From the NCBI RefSeq assembly GCF_017811155.1, contig NZ_JACVCV010000005.1:1-64000 (forward strand): a stretch of DNA of 64,000 bases. The letters run 5' to 3'. Position numbers and translations under genes: made by a program. Below, in pieces: positions 52,883-63,001 of the stretch. Positions within the stretch are counted from its first letter, which is position 1. Each line of letters opens with the position of its first letter. The stretch is from Lunatimonas salinarum (GTDB lineage Bacteria; Bacteroidota; Bacteroidia; Cytophagales; Cyclobacteriaceae). Below the pieces are notes generated by a model. That model saw only the letters and a program-made list of their open reading frames with translations. It was not told the DNA's origin and did no database searches.

Positions 52883-55800
52883 TTATTCCTTGATCGTAGC
52901 CAAAAAACTCACCAAGTCCCTAATCTCCCTGCGGCTTAGGTATTGTTTCATGTCGGGCATACTGGAGGGCGCATCCCGCCGGGCCACCACATGTTCTTTC
53001 AATACCACCGTATCTGGCTTATTTCCCATCTGAACCGTGATACTCAACTCATTCTCAGCCGCCTTGATTCCCGCCAACTTTTGGTCATCCTTCAGATCCA
53101 GCATGACCACACCAAACCCCGGTGCCAAGCGTTTACTGGGGGTTATCAGTGCCTCAAGCAACTCCCTTCTATCCAACAGCTTGCCTATGCCATTTAATCT
53201 GGGACCTGCATTGCCTCCGAAATCGTCGTAAGCATGACATTTGATACATTGTCCTGTAGGGTGTTGGAAGAAAATTCGCCTGCCTTTCGATACATCACCT
53301 CCGTACATACTACCATAATAAGACGCCAAAACTTGATCTTCCGAGTAATTTCCGACAATCTTCTCATAGTTGGTATTAAGTGCTTCATCATCCAACGCTT
53401 CAAGCGTCTCGTATAACTCCAGCTCAATTTCAGGCATTAACGTCCCTTTTTCCAGCTTATCCAATAATCCATTCAATACAGGTCGTACCGCATCTACCTG
53501 AACTTTTGCTAGTGACAGCAACGCCGCTTGACGCTCCTCGACAGTCTGCTTCTCCACCACGTCCGCCAACAGACTGGCTTTGAGTTGCTCTGAAATCTCG
53601 AGTTTCTCTATCAACCGTAACCCTGCAACCCGAACATTCTTTTCCTTATCAGAAAGTGCTATCTCAATTGCTTCCACAACCGATGCAGCGTTCATAGATG
53701 CCAATGCGGAAAGACTTGCCTCACGGACTTGGGGAGAGGTGTCTGAACGGAGTAACGCCAGCATACGCTCCTCTGACGCTTGTATATTCAACTTGGCCGC
53801 CGCCCGAATCGCACCAATTTTTATAGCCTCTTTTGATCCAGCCATCCATTCTAAAAGCATAGGCTCTGCGGCTAACCTGAGTTCGGATGGGTCACGCTGT
53901 ACTTCGCCCCTATACCTACCATCTACCCGATCAAGCACTGAGGGTTTAGCCCAAGTGCCTAACGCCTCAATCGCTTCTACTCTCATGGCTTCCGGTGCAT
54001 CGGGGTTGGCAACATATGCAAGTAAATTGTGCATATTTTGCGTGGTTCCCAATCGCAGATTTGCTCCTATGGCCCGGCGAATAATAGGCTCATTAGTAGA
54101 GGTGGAATTCACCAATAGGGCTGCAAGTGCTGGCATCGCATCGGGAATGGAAAAATCGTCATTGATGGCCCTGGCAGCTTCCGCCACCACGTACTCATCC
54201 GCATCCGCAAGGAAATCCGCTACTGCCGGATCCTCCATGCGCCTTAAAGCCACCACCGCAGCGGTACGTACTGCACGGGAGGGATGATCCTTTAGTGCTG
54301 CCACGGGGCTAGGATCCCCTATTCGGGCCAACGCCAAGCTGCCTGCATGCCGCAAGTAGACATCTTCGTCGTTGTTGTGGGCTAACATATCAATAATCGG
54401 GGCTACCGCATCCCGATATCCGATCCTTCCCAACGCCTCAGCCGCAAAAAAACGTACCCGTGCGTGGGCATCATTTAGCAATGGAATAAGATCTTGTCCG
54501 GCTTCTTTAAACCGTATATCGCCTAACCAGCGGGCTGCCTGTGCACGAATCTCGGGATCCTGGTCACGCAAATACGGGACGAGCAATGCCGCCGATTCGG
54601 AATCTTTGGATGCGAGCTGACGTATGCCCCATATCGCATGAACACGGGCGTGTAGATTGGCCGTCTGTGCCAACTGCCTACTAAATACTTCCTGAGCCTT
54701 GCTACCTTTATTCACCAAGGCAAACTGGGCCTTGCGTCGAATCCGCTGATCGCTATGGGCAAGTAATCTCTCCAGCTCATCCAAGTCTTTTTTACTAAAA
54801 TCTGCAAGCATCAACTCCTTCGTCTCTACGCGAGGGGCCCAATCAGCCGCACTCGCATCTTCCATCTTCCAGATACGTCCGTATCCCTTGTTTACCCATC
54901 CATCTATCCAGTCAGAAAAATACAGAGCCCCATCCGGGCCAAAATCCATCCCTGTAGCAAGGATTCCTCCCATCACCTGTTCGGTTTCCTGAAGCTCAAA
55001 TCCTGCCCCTTTGGGCGTCAACTTAAATGCATGAATACCAGATCTGGCCGGATTACCTGCAAACTCTGCAACAAAAAAGGTGTTATTCCATTTTGGACCC
55101 AGCGCGGTACCGGGGTTGTAAAGCATCCCAGTAGGGCCGTTCACGTAGTTGGCGATGGTGGGTATAAAGTAAGCCGCTTGATCGTCAGCACGAGGGGTGT
55201 GCATATTTTCGTCCATCCAAACCTTATATCCATTATTGTCTGGATCACGGTATTTACCGAATTGCCAATTGATACGCCATCCGGTGTCGGAACCATCCAC
55301 CAAATATACTAAGCGCTCCCGCTCCCCCCGATGATCACCGTCGTTATCCACGCTGATCAGGTTTCCAAAATCGTCAAAAACGAACTCATGGGTATTTCGC
55401 ACTCCCATGGCAAATACCTCAAATTCTGTCCCGTCGGTATTACAGCGCACCACAACCCCTCTATTTGGGAAATGCCATTTTTTACCGGCCGCATCCACAC
55501 CGCTAAAACCAATGTCTCCAATTCCCCAATAGAGCTTGCCCTCTGGGCCGATCGCCAAACCTGACATATTATGCCCTCCAAAACCGACATGCACCCCAAA
55601 ACCGTGCATCAAAGAAACCTTGGTATCCATCAGCCCATCGCCGTTGGTATCTGTGAGTTTCCAAAGATCCGGCGCCACTCCAACAAACAACTCTCCACCG
55701 TGATACAGCACAGCCCCTGCCACGTCCGTAACTTCTTCATGAAAATCCTCTACGACCAACTGCGCCAAGTCTGCCAAGCCGGAGCCATCTGTATCTTCCA

Positions 55801-56305
55801 GCCGGTAGACATTCTCCTTCTCAACCGTCAAATCGCGCCAATCGTGTGACCCGTCCTGATTGATATCCGGCAGCCATTGGTTTTTGTCCGAATTTTCAGG
55901 GCGCAATTCTTCCCTGATAAAGGATCGCCTATCCTCTACAGATTGCATCTTAATGGAAGCTATCTCCCAGTCCTGGTGACTTCGGATATCAAACTCTGAT
56001 ATCTTTCGTCGGTTGGTTCTGGAATAGAAAAGCCGCCCATCGTCGTCAAATCGAATCGATATGGGATCTGCTACGAGGGAATCAACGGCCCACACACTAA
56101 GGCGTAAATCCTCGTGCAATGAAGGTTTAACGATTTCCTCCACCGTGGAAGCCATGCTACGAGCGGTGGATTCATCTAGGGTTTTTATACGAAGATCTAT
56201 GGGATCACTCTCCTTACACGCTGACAAACTAAGCCCCAGAAGCGCAAAAACGGCTGTATAGGAGTGAATTCTCTGAATGACGGTTAATCTATTTAGATGT
56301 ATCAT
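52883..56305 (-). CDS. PVC-type heme-binding dehydrogenase lipoprotein with HEAT repeats (paralog A)
   Basis: The 1,140-residue protein has a lipobox (LSAC, Cys 30) and an N-terminal beta-propeller of the glucose/sorbosone dehydrogenase-like type (about 60-480; EPGENSDKNQW-like start, MGVRNTHEFVFDDFGN, GDHRGERERLVYLVDGSDTGWR). A long block of HEAT repeats follows (about 490-960), then a C-terminal cytochrome with CIKCH at 1020-1024 and a possible axial Met in SSMPDM. It is probably a periplasmic oxidoreductase passing electrons from a sugar or lactone to its own heme. It lies 55 bp after its paralog and upstream of the sugar operon. Confidence 0.9.
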   Translation of the reverse strand: MIHLNRLTVIQRIHSYTAVFALLGLSLSACKESDPIDLRIKTLDESTARSMASTVEEIVKPSLHEDLRLSVWAVDSLVADPISIRFDDDGRLFYSRTNRRKISEFDIRSHQDWEIASIKMQSVEDRRSFIREELRPENSDKNQWLPDINQDGSHDWRDLTVEKENVYRLEDTDGSGLADLAQLVVEDFHEEVTDVAGAVLYHGGELFVGVAPDLWKLTDTNGDGLMDTKVSLMHGFGVHVGFGGHNMSGLAIGPEGKLYWGIGDIGFSGVDAAGKKWHFPNRGVVVRCNTDGTEFEVFAMGVRNTHEFVFDDFGNLISVDNDGDHRGERERLVYLVDGSDTGWRINWQFGKYRDPDNNGYKVWMDENMHTPRADDQAAYFIPTIANYVNGPTGMLYNPGTALGPKWNNTFFVAEFAGNPARSGIHAFKLTPKGAGFELQETEQVMGGILATGMDFGPDGALYFSDWIDGWVNKGYGRIWKMEDASAADWAPRVETKELMLADFSKKDLDELERLLAHSDQRIRRKAQFALVNKGSKAQEVFSRQLAQTANLHARVHAIWGIRQLASKDSESAALLVPYLRDQDPEIRAQAARWLGDIRFKEAGQDLIPLLNDAHARVRFFAAEALGRIGYRDAVAPIIDMLAHNNDEDVYLRHAGSLALARIGDPSPVAALKDHPSRAVRTAAVVALRRMEDPAVADFLADADEYVVAEAARAINDDFSIPDAMPALAALLVNSTSTNEPIIRRAIGANLRLGTTQNMHNLLAYVANPDAPEAMRVEAIEALGTWAKPSVLDRVDGRYRGEVQRDPSELRLAAEPMLLEWMAGSKEAIKIGAIRAAAKLNIQASEERMLALLRSDTSPQVREASLSALASMNAASVVEAIEIALSDKEKNVRVAGLRLIEKLEISEQLKASLLADVVEKQTVEERQAALLSLAKVQVDAVRPVLNGLLDKLEKGTLMPEIELELYETLEALDDEALNTNYEKIVGNYSEDQVLASYYGSMYGGDVSKGRRIFFQHPTGQCIKCHAYDDFGGNAGPRLNGIGKLLDRRELLEALITPSKRLAPGFGVVMLDLKDDQKLAGIKAAENELSITVQMGNKPDTVVLKEHVVARRDAPSSMPDMKQYLSRREIRDLVSFLATIKE

Positions 56306-56360
56306 AAGGTTTGGACAGCCTTCTAGGCTATGTGGCTTATGGTTTGGTTATTTGGTCGAA

Positions 56361-59300
56361 TTAATGGTCGTCCTCGGTCAGGGTAGCCAAAAAACTAACC
56401 ACATCCCGAATTTCCCTTCTGGTAAGCAAGCCCTTCATATCCGGCATACTTGAAGGGGCATCCTTGCGCTCTTTAATCTGATCTTTGCGGATCTCTTTAT
56501 CTGGGTTGTTTCCCATTTTTATAAAGAGACTGCTATTGGTCTCCTTTTCGAGTACGCCGGAAATGGTTTCGCCATCATTAAGCGTTAGGGTTACGACACC
56601 AAAGCCGGGAGCCAAACGCTTGCTAGGTTCAACAAGTGCTTCCAGTAATTGATCCCTAGAAAGTAGCTTGCCCACCCCGTTCATGCGGGGGCCCGCATTT
56701 CCTCCGAAATCATTGTATGCATGGCAGCGAATACACTGGGCAGTTTGGTGCTGAAAGAAAATACTTCGCCCCCTACGTTCATCACCCCCATACATGCTCC
56801 CACGGTAAGAGGTCAATAACTGATCTGGCGTCAGCTTTTCCTGAATCGCTGCATAGCGGCTCTGAAGTTCCTGCGATCCGCTGGATTGAAGGGCTTCGCC
56901 AAGTTCCAATTCAATTTCGGGAGAAAGGTCATTCCCCGCTAACTTATCTAGGAGCTTATGAAATACAGGCCCTGAATAATCCACCGGAACTTTACCGAGC
57001 GTTATCAACGCAGCCTGGCGCTCCTCCAGCGTTTGTTTTTCAATGACATCCGCCAATAGATCTGCCATTAAATCTGCACTCACATTCAAATTTTCAAGGA
57101 GAGCCAATCCAGCAACGCGGACGTTCTTGTCTTTATCGGTCAGTGCACGCTGAATCGCCCGATCATTTCCTTCCCAGTTGATAGCGGCTAGAGAACGTAA
57201 CGATGCCTCCCTTACATTTGGCTGCGGATCCTTTTCCAGCAGCGCATAGAGCCTTTCAGCTGCTTCAACGATTTGCAACTTACCGATAGCTTGCGCAGCA
57301 GAGATACGAATCGCCTCTTCTCCTGTCTCCAGCAGGTTCATCAATACCGCCGACGAGGCCATTCGTACTTCTTTGGGATTTCTTTCTACCGTTCCTCGAT
57401 TTCTACCATCCACCCGATCCAATACGGAAGGCTTGGCCCAGGTGCTCAACGCATTCAGCGCTTCCACTCTCATGGCCGTAGGAGCAGCTACACTGTTGGC
57501 ATAGTCGATCAGGTTTTTCATCGCCTCCGTCGTGCCTACCCGAAGGTTGGCATTGATGGCCCTGCGGATCAACGGTTCCGAAGTAAAGCTAGTCTCCCTG
57601 AGTACATTTCCCAAGTCTGGCAAAGCCTCCGGAATGGAAAAATCATCGTTTATCGCTCTGGCAGCTTCCGCCACCACGTACTCGTCTGTATCCTTCAAGA
57701 AAACGCTCACACCGGGATGCTCCATTCTACGCAGAGCAACTACAGCTGCGGTTCTTACCGCTTTGGAATCGTGAGTAGATAGCGCAATGATGGGTTCAGC
57801 TTTTCCAATCCTGGCCAATGCAAGACTCCCTGCATGCCTAAGGTACACATCTTGGCCATCGTTTTCTTCTAACAGGGTTACCAATGACTGGATCGCAGGC
57901 TCATAAGCGATTCTGCCCAAAGCTTCCGCAGCAAAAAAACGGGCTCGGGCAAAGGAATCTGTCAACAAAGGCATGATTGCCTCACCGGCAGGCTGAAAAC
58001 GCAAATCCCCCAACCAACGTGCGGCCTGAGCCCTTATTTCATCATCAGAATCTTTTAATATCGGAATCAAAACGGATGCATCAGCCTTCCCCGACCGGGC
58101 CATTTGGGCGATTCCCCAAATGGCATGCACCCGGGCCATGCGGTTTTCTCTCTGTGCCAATTGTTGTTCCAAAATCTTCAATCCAGCAGCTCCCTTATCG
58201 ACTAACGCAAATTGCGCCTTTTGACGAATACGCTGGTCTTCGTGCCCAAGCAATTCAGAAAGTCTATCCAATTGAAATTCAGTAAAGTCCTGACCGATCA
58301 ACTCAGCTGTCTCCTTTTTGGCTACCCAACGATCTCCCGCTTTATCATCCACCTTCCAAATGCGCCCGGCGTCTTTGGTACCCCACCCGTCAATCCAATC
58401 GGAAAAATACAAGGATCCGTCCGGGCCAAAGTCCATGCCCGTCGCTAGGATCCCGCCCATAATTTTTTTCGTCTCTGCCAATTCAAACCCCGCCCCCTTG
58501 GGCGCCAACTTGAAGGCATGAATACCCGACCTCGCGGGATTACCCACAAATTCCGCCACAAAAAAGGTGTTTTTCCAAGCCGGGCTCAGTGCAGTACCAG
58601 GATTGTAAAGCATCCCAGTGGGGCCATTGACATAATTAATAATTGGAGGAATGAAGTAGGCGGCCTTGTCGTCAGACTGAGGTGTATGCATGTTTTCATC
58701 CATCCAAATTTTGTATGTATTGTTATCTGGATCCCGGTATTTTCCAAACTGCCAATTAGTCCTCCATCCGGTATCCGACCCATCTACCAAGTACACCAAC
58801 CGCTCCCGCTCGCCACGGTGGTCTCCATCATTGTCTACGCTGATCAGATTGCCGAATTCATCAAAGACAAACTCGTGGGTGTTTCTGACTCCCATAGCAA
58901 ATATCTCAAAATCACTTCCATCGGGATTAGAACGGGCAATCACTCCTCTATTGGGATATTTCCATTCTTTGCCGTCAGGCCCCTTTCCATTAAAACCAAT
59001 ATCCCCTATGCCCCAATACACGCGACCATCGGGTCCCATCTCCAAGCCCGACATGCCGTGCCCACTGAACCCTACGTGGATACCATAGCCATGGGATATG
59101 GATTCCTTTTGCTGCGCCAAGCCATATTTGGGGTGCTCCTTGATGCGCCACATGTCGGGACCTACACCGAGAAAAAGATCATCGCCATGCTTCATCACTG
59201 CGCCTGCAACGTCGGTTACCTCATCGTTGAAGTCCTCTACCACCAATTGGTATTTATCGGCCAAGCCGTCCCGATTTGTATCCTCCAACCGGTAGATCCG

Positions 59301-59786
59301 CTCCTTTTCCACGGTCATGTCCCTCCAATCATGCGAACCGTCACCGTTGACATCCTTGAGCCATTGGTTTTTGTCACTATGCTCCGGAGCAAGCACTTTA
59401 CGAAGAAACGCCCGCTTTTCTTCAATTGACTGAAGGCTGATGGATTCAATTTCCCAATCCTGGTGCCTGCGAATGTCGAATTCTGAATTCTTCTGCCGAA
59501 TCGTACGACTGTAATACAATCTCCCCTGTTCATCAAAATCAATGGATATCGGATCGTATACCAGCGAATCAGAAGCCCAAAGCTGTAAGGTGAGACTTTC
59601 GTCCAATTCAGGATTTACCAACGACTCTACCTCGGCCGCCACTCTTTTGGCCTGTTCCGGATCCAATTGCCTGATACGAAGGTCATCTGGCGGGGATTCG
59701 CAGGAAAAAAAAGTAGTCGCGAAAAAAACACATACCAGAGACCCCTTGTTCAGGAAATAGGTTGATACGTTTGAGTTCAATTTCAT
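56361..59786 (-). CDS. PVC-type heme-binding dehydrogenase lipoprotein with HEAT repeats (paralog B)
   Basis: With the start at 59786 this product has 1,141 residues and a lipoprotein-type signal (FFSC). The frame extends upstream to 59909, but that part looks non-coding. Domain order equals that of paralog A: propeller (MGVRNTHEFVFDEFGN; GDHRGERERLVYLVDGSDTGWR), HEAT block, and cytochrome with CIRCH at 1018-1022, followed by GGNAGPRMNGVGKLL and SSMPDM. The strong similarity along the full length shows tandem duplication. It is second after the AGE epimerase gene (162-bp gap). Confidence 0.9.
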   Translation of the reverse strand: MKLNSNVSTYFLNKGSLVCVFFATTFFSCESPPDDLRIRQLDPEQAKRVAAEVESLVNPELDESLTLQLWASDSLVYDPISIDFDEQGRLYYSRTIRQKNSEFDIRRHQDWEIESISLQSIEEKRAFLRKVLAPEHSDKNQWLKDVNGDGSHDWRDMTVEKERIYRLEDTNRDGLADKYQLVVEDFNDEVTDVAGAVMKHGDDLFLGVGPDMWRIKEHPKYGLAQQKESISHGYGIHVGFSGHGMSGLEMGPDGRVYWGIGDIGFNGKGPDGKEWKYPNRGVIARSNPDGSDFEIFAMGVRNTHEFVFDEFGNLISVDNDGDHRGERERLVYLVDGSDTGWRTNWQFGKYRDPDNNTYKIWMDENMHTPQSDDKAAYFIPPIINYVNGPTGMLYNPGTALSPAWKNTFFVAEFVGNPARSGIHAFKLAPKGAGFELAETKKIMGGILATGMDFGPDGSLYFSDWIDGWGTKDAGRIWKVDDKAGDRWVAKKETAELIGQDFTEFQLDRLSELLGHEDQRIRQKAQFALVDKGAAGLKILEQQLAQRENRMARVHAIWGIAQMARSGKADASVLIPILKDSDDEIRAQAARWLGDLRFQPAGEAIMPLLTDSFARARFFAAEALGRIAYEPAIQSLVTLLEENDGQDVYLRHAGSLALARIGKAEPIIALSTHDSKAVRTAAVVALRRMEHPGVSVFLKDTDEYVVAEAARAINDDFSIPEALPDLGNVLRETSFTSEPLIRRAINANLRVGTTEAMKNLIDYANSVAAPTAMRVEALNALSTWAKPSVLDRVDGRNRGTVERNPKEVRMASSAVLMNLLETGEEAIRISAAQAIGKLQIVEAAERLYALLEKDPQPNVREASLRSLAAINWEGNDRAIQRALTDKDKNVRVAGLALLENLNVSADLMADLLADVIEKQTLEERQAALITLGKVPVDYSGPVFHKLLDKLAGNDLSPEIELELGEALQSSGSQELQSRYAAIQEKLTPDQLLTSYRGSMYGGDERRGRSIFFQHQTAQCIRCHAYNDFGGNAGPRMNGVGKLLSRDQLLEALVEPSKRLAPGFGVVTLTLNDGETISGVLEKETNSSLFIKMGNNPDKEIRKDQIKERKDAPSSMPDMKGLLTRREIRDVVSFLATLTEDDH

Positions 59787-59948
59787 ATAAACACGATCGA
59801 GTAAAGGCATGCAGCGTATAATTGCTACAGTCAATAATTTAACGCGGTAATATAAGTAAAAGAAGATGGGTTGAAAATTGTTTTTTGACAAACCCCCTGA
59901 ATTTGCCATAAGACCACCACTTTGTAGATCAATGGAAAATCCTTGTCA

Positions 59949-61307
59949 TCAATTGGTTTGCAATCGCTTTTTGCAATTTGCCATAGATCGGTAATTGTGA
60001 TAGGCTGTTTTCCAGATATGCCCCTTTTGGGATGACTTGTATTGTGGCTGCTTATCGATCCCTCCTGCAAACCACTCCCCGTATTCGTGGTCTATGAGGT
60101 AATTATCAATATACTCCCACTGAAGCGAAAACTTAGAGAAGTAATCCCAAGGATCCTCGGGGTAAATGTCTGCCATGATCAAAAGTGTATTTAGCCCCTC
60201 TGCTTGGGCCCACCAGTTTTTGGTGTCTTTCACTACCCTGGGCTCGGATTCTCCCTTAAAATAATAGCCCCCATCGTAAAATCCGCCCTTCTCGTCATCC
60301 CAGCCGTACTTGAGCGCATGATCGACCATTTTCTTACCTACCGACCAAGTCTTCTCATCGTGCGTTCGCCCCAATACCTCCGAAGCCTCCATCATGAGGT
60401 AGGCCGTCTCCACATCGTGGCCGTAGGAAACATGATCGAGGGCATGGTGTTGTTCTATTACCGCTTCGCTGGAATCCCGAAAGCTGACAGGCGAAAAATC
60501 CGGGTACAAAAATAATTGCAGGTAACCCTCCGGCTGCACGATCTTGTCCCGGATAATTTCCAGCAAGTACTCCAATCTACGCTTGAGCAGTGGATCTTTC
60601 CATACATGATATAGTTCGGTAAAAGCTTCCAACAAATGTATAGAGCTATTTTGATCTTTGTAGCCAATCGTAGAAGTAGAGGGCGTACCGCTAGTGCGCT
60701 GCAAGGGGGTGCCGTCCACAGCCAAATGCTGAAAATACCCGCCGTATTCGGGGTCGTAGCTGTGGTCCTCTAGCCACAGAAATGCCTTTTTGGCAAGCTC
60801 CAATGCTTCTTCGTTTTTGCTCATTGCATAATAGGCGGCTAGCCCATAAATACCAAAGGCATTCCCATAGGCAGTTTTGGAATCGGGTCCAGGGGCTATC
60901 ACCTCTCCCTGCTTGGTCAACAGGGTGTGAAATCCTCCAAACTCAGCGTCCCAAAATTTGTCCCTGATGAACGCAAATCCCAGATCTGCACCTTCCCTGA
61001 AATGGGAAACAGAAGGGTAGTCCTGGGCCGCCTTTGAGGTGGTCCACAAATGTCGGGCTTGGGATACGATCATCTTATTTTGGCGCTCAGACGGAGTAAA
61101 ATCGAATTCAAAGGCACTGATATACCCGCCGTCTTCCAAATCATAGGCAGCAGGATACCATTTCCCTAATATGATTGACTGAATGGATCTTTCAAACTCC
61201 TCTGCATATTCTTGGCGAATGGAGGTAGATTCGGATCGTTGGCAGGAAGTTATTGAAAGCGATGCTGACAATATGGAAATGGTTATGAAAATCAGATTTC
61301 TTGGCAT
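59949..61307 (-). CDS. AGE-family epimerase/isomerase lipoprotein
   Basis: The 452-residue protein has a lipobox signal (ITSC, Cys 22) and an alpha6/alpha6 barrel of the N-acylglucosamine 2-epimerase family. Typical features are QARHLWTTSKAAQ (about 83-95), GNAFGIYGLAAYY, the GHDVETAYLMMEA segment (about 291-303) and the closing HIWKTAYHNYRS near 430. Known relatives epimerise mannose/glucose or cellobiose-type sugars, usually in the cytoplasm. Export as a lipoprotein is notable and fits a periplasmic sugar pathway with the neighbouring cytochrome proteins. Confidence 0.9.
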   Translation of the reverse strand: MPRNLIFITISILSASLSITSCQRSESTSIRQEYAEEFERSIQSIILGKWYPAAYDLEDGGYISAFEFDFTPSERQNKMIVSQARHLWTTSKAAQDYPSVSHFREGADLGFAFIRDKFWDAEFGGFHTLLTKQGEVIAPGPDSKTAYGNAFGIYGLAAYYAMSKNEEALELAKKAFLWLEDHSYDPEYGGYFQHLAVDGTPLQRTSGTPSTSTIGYKDQNSSIHLLEAFTELYHVWKDPLLKRRLEYLLEIIRDKIVQPEGYLQLFLYPDFSPVSFRDSSEAVIEQHHALDHVSYGHDVETAYLMMEASEVLGRTHDEKTWSVGKKMVDHALKYGWDDEKGGFYDGGYYFKGESEPRVVKDTKNWWAQAEGLNTLLIMADIYPEDPWDYFSKFSLQWEYIDNYLIDHEYGEWFAGGIDKQPQYKSSQKGHIWKTAYHNYRSMANCKKRLQTN

Positions 61308-61341
61308 GGAAAGGCGGATTTACAATATGCGGTGATCGATG

Positions 61342-61527
61342 TCAGGGATTTTGACGTTTTTTCGAACGCTTCCAAAAGCCATAAACCAAAAAACCAAAAA
61401 TGGGGAGCAAAAGTACCGGCCAATAGTCCAAAAATGGGTATTCCTCGGTATTTGATAGCGCTTGTTGGGCAAAAAGTGAATTGCCAACTAAAAGCAGAAA
61501 AAGCAACAACATCGGAATGGGCTTCAT
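61342..61527 (-). CDS. Small single-pass membrane protein
   Basis: The 61-residue product starts with a cleavable-looking signal (MKPIPMLLLFLLLVGNSLFAQ). A short luminal part, one helix (WPVLLLPIFGFLVYGFW) and a basic tail (KRSKKR) follow. It ends 34 bp before the AGE gene in the same direction, so it probably leads that operon. Function is unknown; the topology makes it credible as a gene. Confidence 0.6.
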   Translation of the reverse strand: MKPIPMLLLFLLLVGNSLFAQQALSNTEEYPFLDYWPVLLLPIFGFLVYGFWKRSKKRQNP

Positions 61528-61884
61528 GTTACGTTTGGGTTTACATTAAGCAATAAATATACTCTTTTTTTTTCGTCCCGCTGTGCTTCAGACAAAAATC
61601 AATCGGAACAAATCTTCCTTTACATTCCCATAACTTATACCGAAATTGACTCATGCCCTGTACGTTGGGAAGAAGCCAAACCAGAGCGATAATTTGGGAT
61701 CGCCTACAAAAACAGAAACTTTTAAAAGAGATGACTGATAAATCGGTAAAAAAGTGTTTTTTTTGCACTGTTAAAAAAGACAAGAATATCTGAATAATTT
61801 GACAACTCAAAGGACTTACTAAAAAAATTTACAAAGTCACAAACAAGCCTATAAAATTTTAATTTTCTTCAACTCACATCCAAT
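61528..61884. other. AT-rich divergent region upstream of pntAA
   Basis: No gene is supported. A minus-strand frame at 61541-61810 has no signal or domain and unusual composition. The right half is rich in A/T runs and likely contains the pnt promoter. Confidence 0.5.
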
Positions 61885-62997
61885 ATGATTTTAGGAGTAT
61901 TAAAAGAACCCGGTAAGGAAACGAGGGTTTCCCTCCATCCAGAGGCTGTCAAGCAACTGGTAGGATCGGGTAATCAGGTTCTCGTGGAAAAAAGTGCAGG
62001 GATGCAGGCTTTTTTAGCCGATCAGCTGTACGAAGATGCGGGAGCCAAAATCGTCGAACGAGATACCTTACTGGCTTCGGCTGAAATGGTCTTCCAAATA
62101 CAGCCACTAGAGGGTTCTGAACGGTCTAAACTTGGAAAGGGCAAAATCCTTATCGGTGTTTACCAGCCTTTGGTGGCAAGAGAACTGATGGGCGAAATTG
62201 CTACACAGGGCATCACGCTATTGAGTATGGACGCTATTCCGCGAATTACACGTGCCCAAAGTATGGACGTACTCTCCAGTATGAGTACCGTTTCGGGGTA
62301 CAAGGCGGTATTATTGGCCGCTAGCCATCTTCCTCGGTTTTTCCCTATGTTAATGACTGCCGCTGGTACTGTAGCACCCGCTAAAGTATTGGTGATTGGA
62401 GCCGGAGTTGCAGGCCTACAGGCGATTGCGACTGCCAAGCGTCTTGGAGCCGTGGTAGAGGCATTCGACACCAGACCCTCTGTAAAAGAACAAGTGGAAA
62501 GTCTCGGTGGCAAATTTGTGGAAGTTCCCGGTGCGGTAGAGGATAAAGCAGCAGGTGGGTATGCCGTCGAGCAGTCCGAAGAATACAAACAACGGCAAAG
62601 TGAGATGTTGGAAAAATCCATCGTAAAATCGGATGTCATCATTACCACCGCGCTTATCCCTGGCAGAAGGGCTCCAATTCTGGTAACCCGAGACATGCTT
62701 GTCAAAATGAAGCCCGGTGCAGTCATCGTGGATTTGGCGTCTATAAACGGCGGCAACTGTGAGGGAACCGTAGACAATGAAACCGTGCAGGTGGAGGGAG
62801 TCACCATCATAGGAAATTCCGCTTTGCCCGCAACAATGCCGGAGGACGCCACCAAAATGTACAGCAAAAACGTCCATAACCTGCTGAAGCTTCTTCTAAA
62901 AGAAGATCAACTGAACCTGAATTTTGAGGACGAAATCATCAAAGGAACTTGTATCACGCACGATGGAGCCATCGTGTATGGTCCCTTAATCAACTAA
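61885..62997 (+). CDS. pntAA: NAD(P) transhydrogenase subunit alpha part 1
   Basis: PntAA is the NAD(H)-binding part of the proton-translocating transhydrogenase, which makes NADPH from NADH using the proton gradient. The 370-residue protein has the AlaDH/PNT N-terminal domain starting LGVLKEPGKETRVSLHPEAV, and the nucleotide fold with GAGVAGLQAIATAKRLGA (about 172-189). The split into two alpha genes is the common form outside enterobacteria. It is followed 4 bp later by pntAB. Confidence 0.95.
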   Translation: MILGVLKEPGKETRVSLHPEAVKQLVGSGNQVLVEKSAGMQAFLADQLYEDAGAKIVERDTLLASAEMVFQIQPLEGSERSKLGKGKILIGVYQPLVARELMGEIATQGITLLSMDAIPRITRAQSMDVLSSMSTVSGYKAVLLAASHLPRFFPMLMTAAGTVAPAKVLVIGAGVAGLQAIATAKRLGAVVEAFDTRPSVKEQVESLGGKFVEVPGAVEDKAAGGYAVEQSEEYKQRQSEMLEKSIVKSDVIITTALIPGRRAPILVTRDMLVKMKPGAVIVDLASINGGNCEGTVDNETVQVEGVTIIGNSALPATMPEDATKMYSKNVHNLLKLLLKEDQLNLNFEDEIIKGTCITHDGAIVYGPLIN

Positions 62998-63001
62998 ACC
63001 T

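Noticed and set aside
57532-59429. Long plus-strand frames opposite the large cytochrome genes
   Set aside because: They are antisense shadows of strongly supported coding sequence with no domain of their own.
61541-61810. 89-residue minus-strand frame upstream of pntAA
   Set aside because: It lies in an AT-rich promoter-like region, lacks a signal or domain and has unusual composition.
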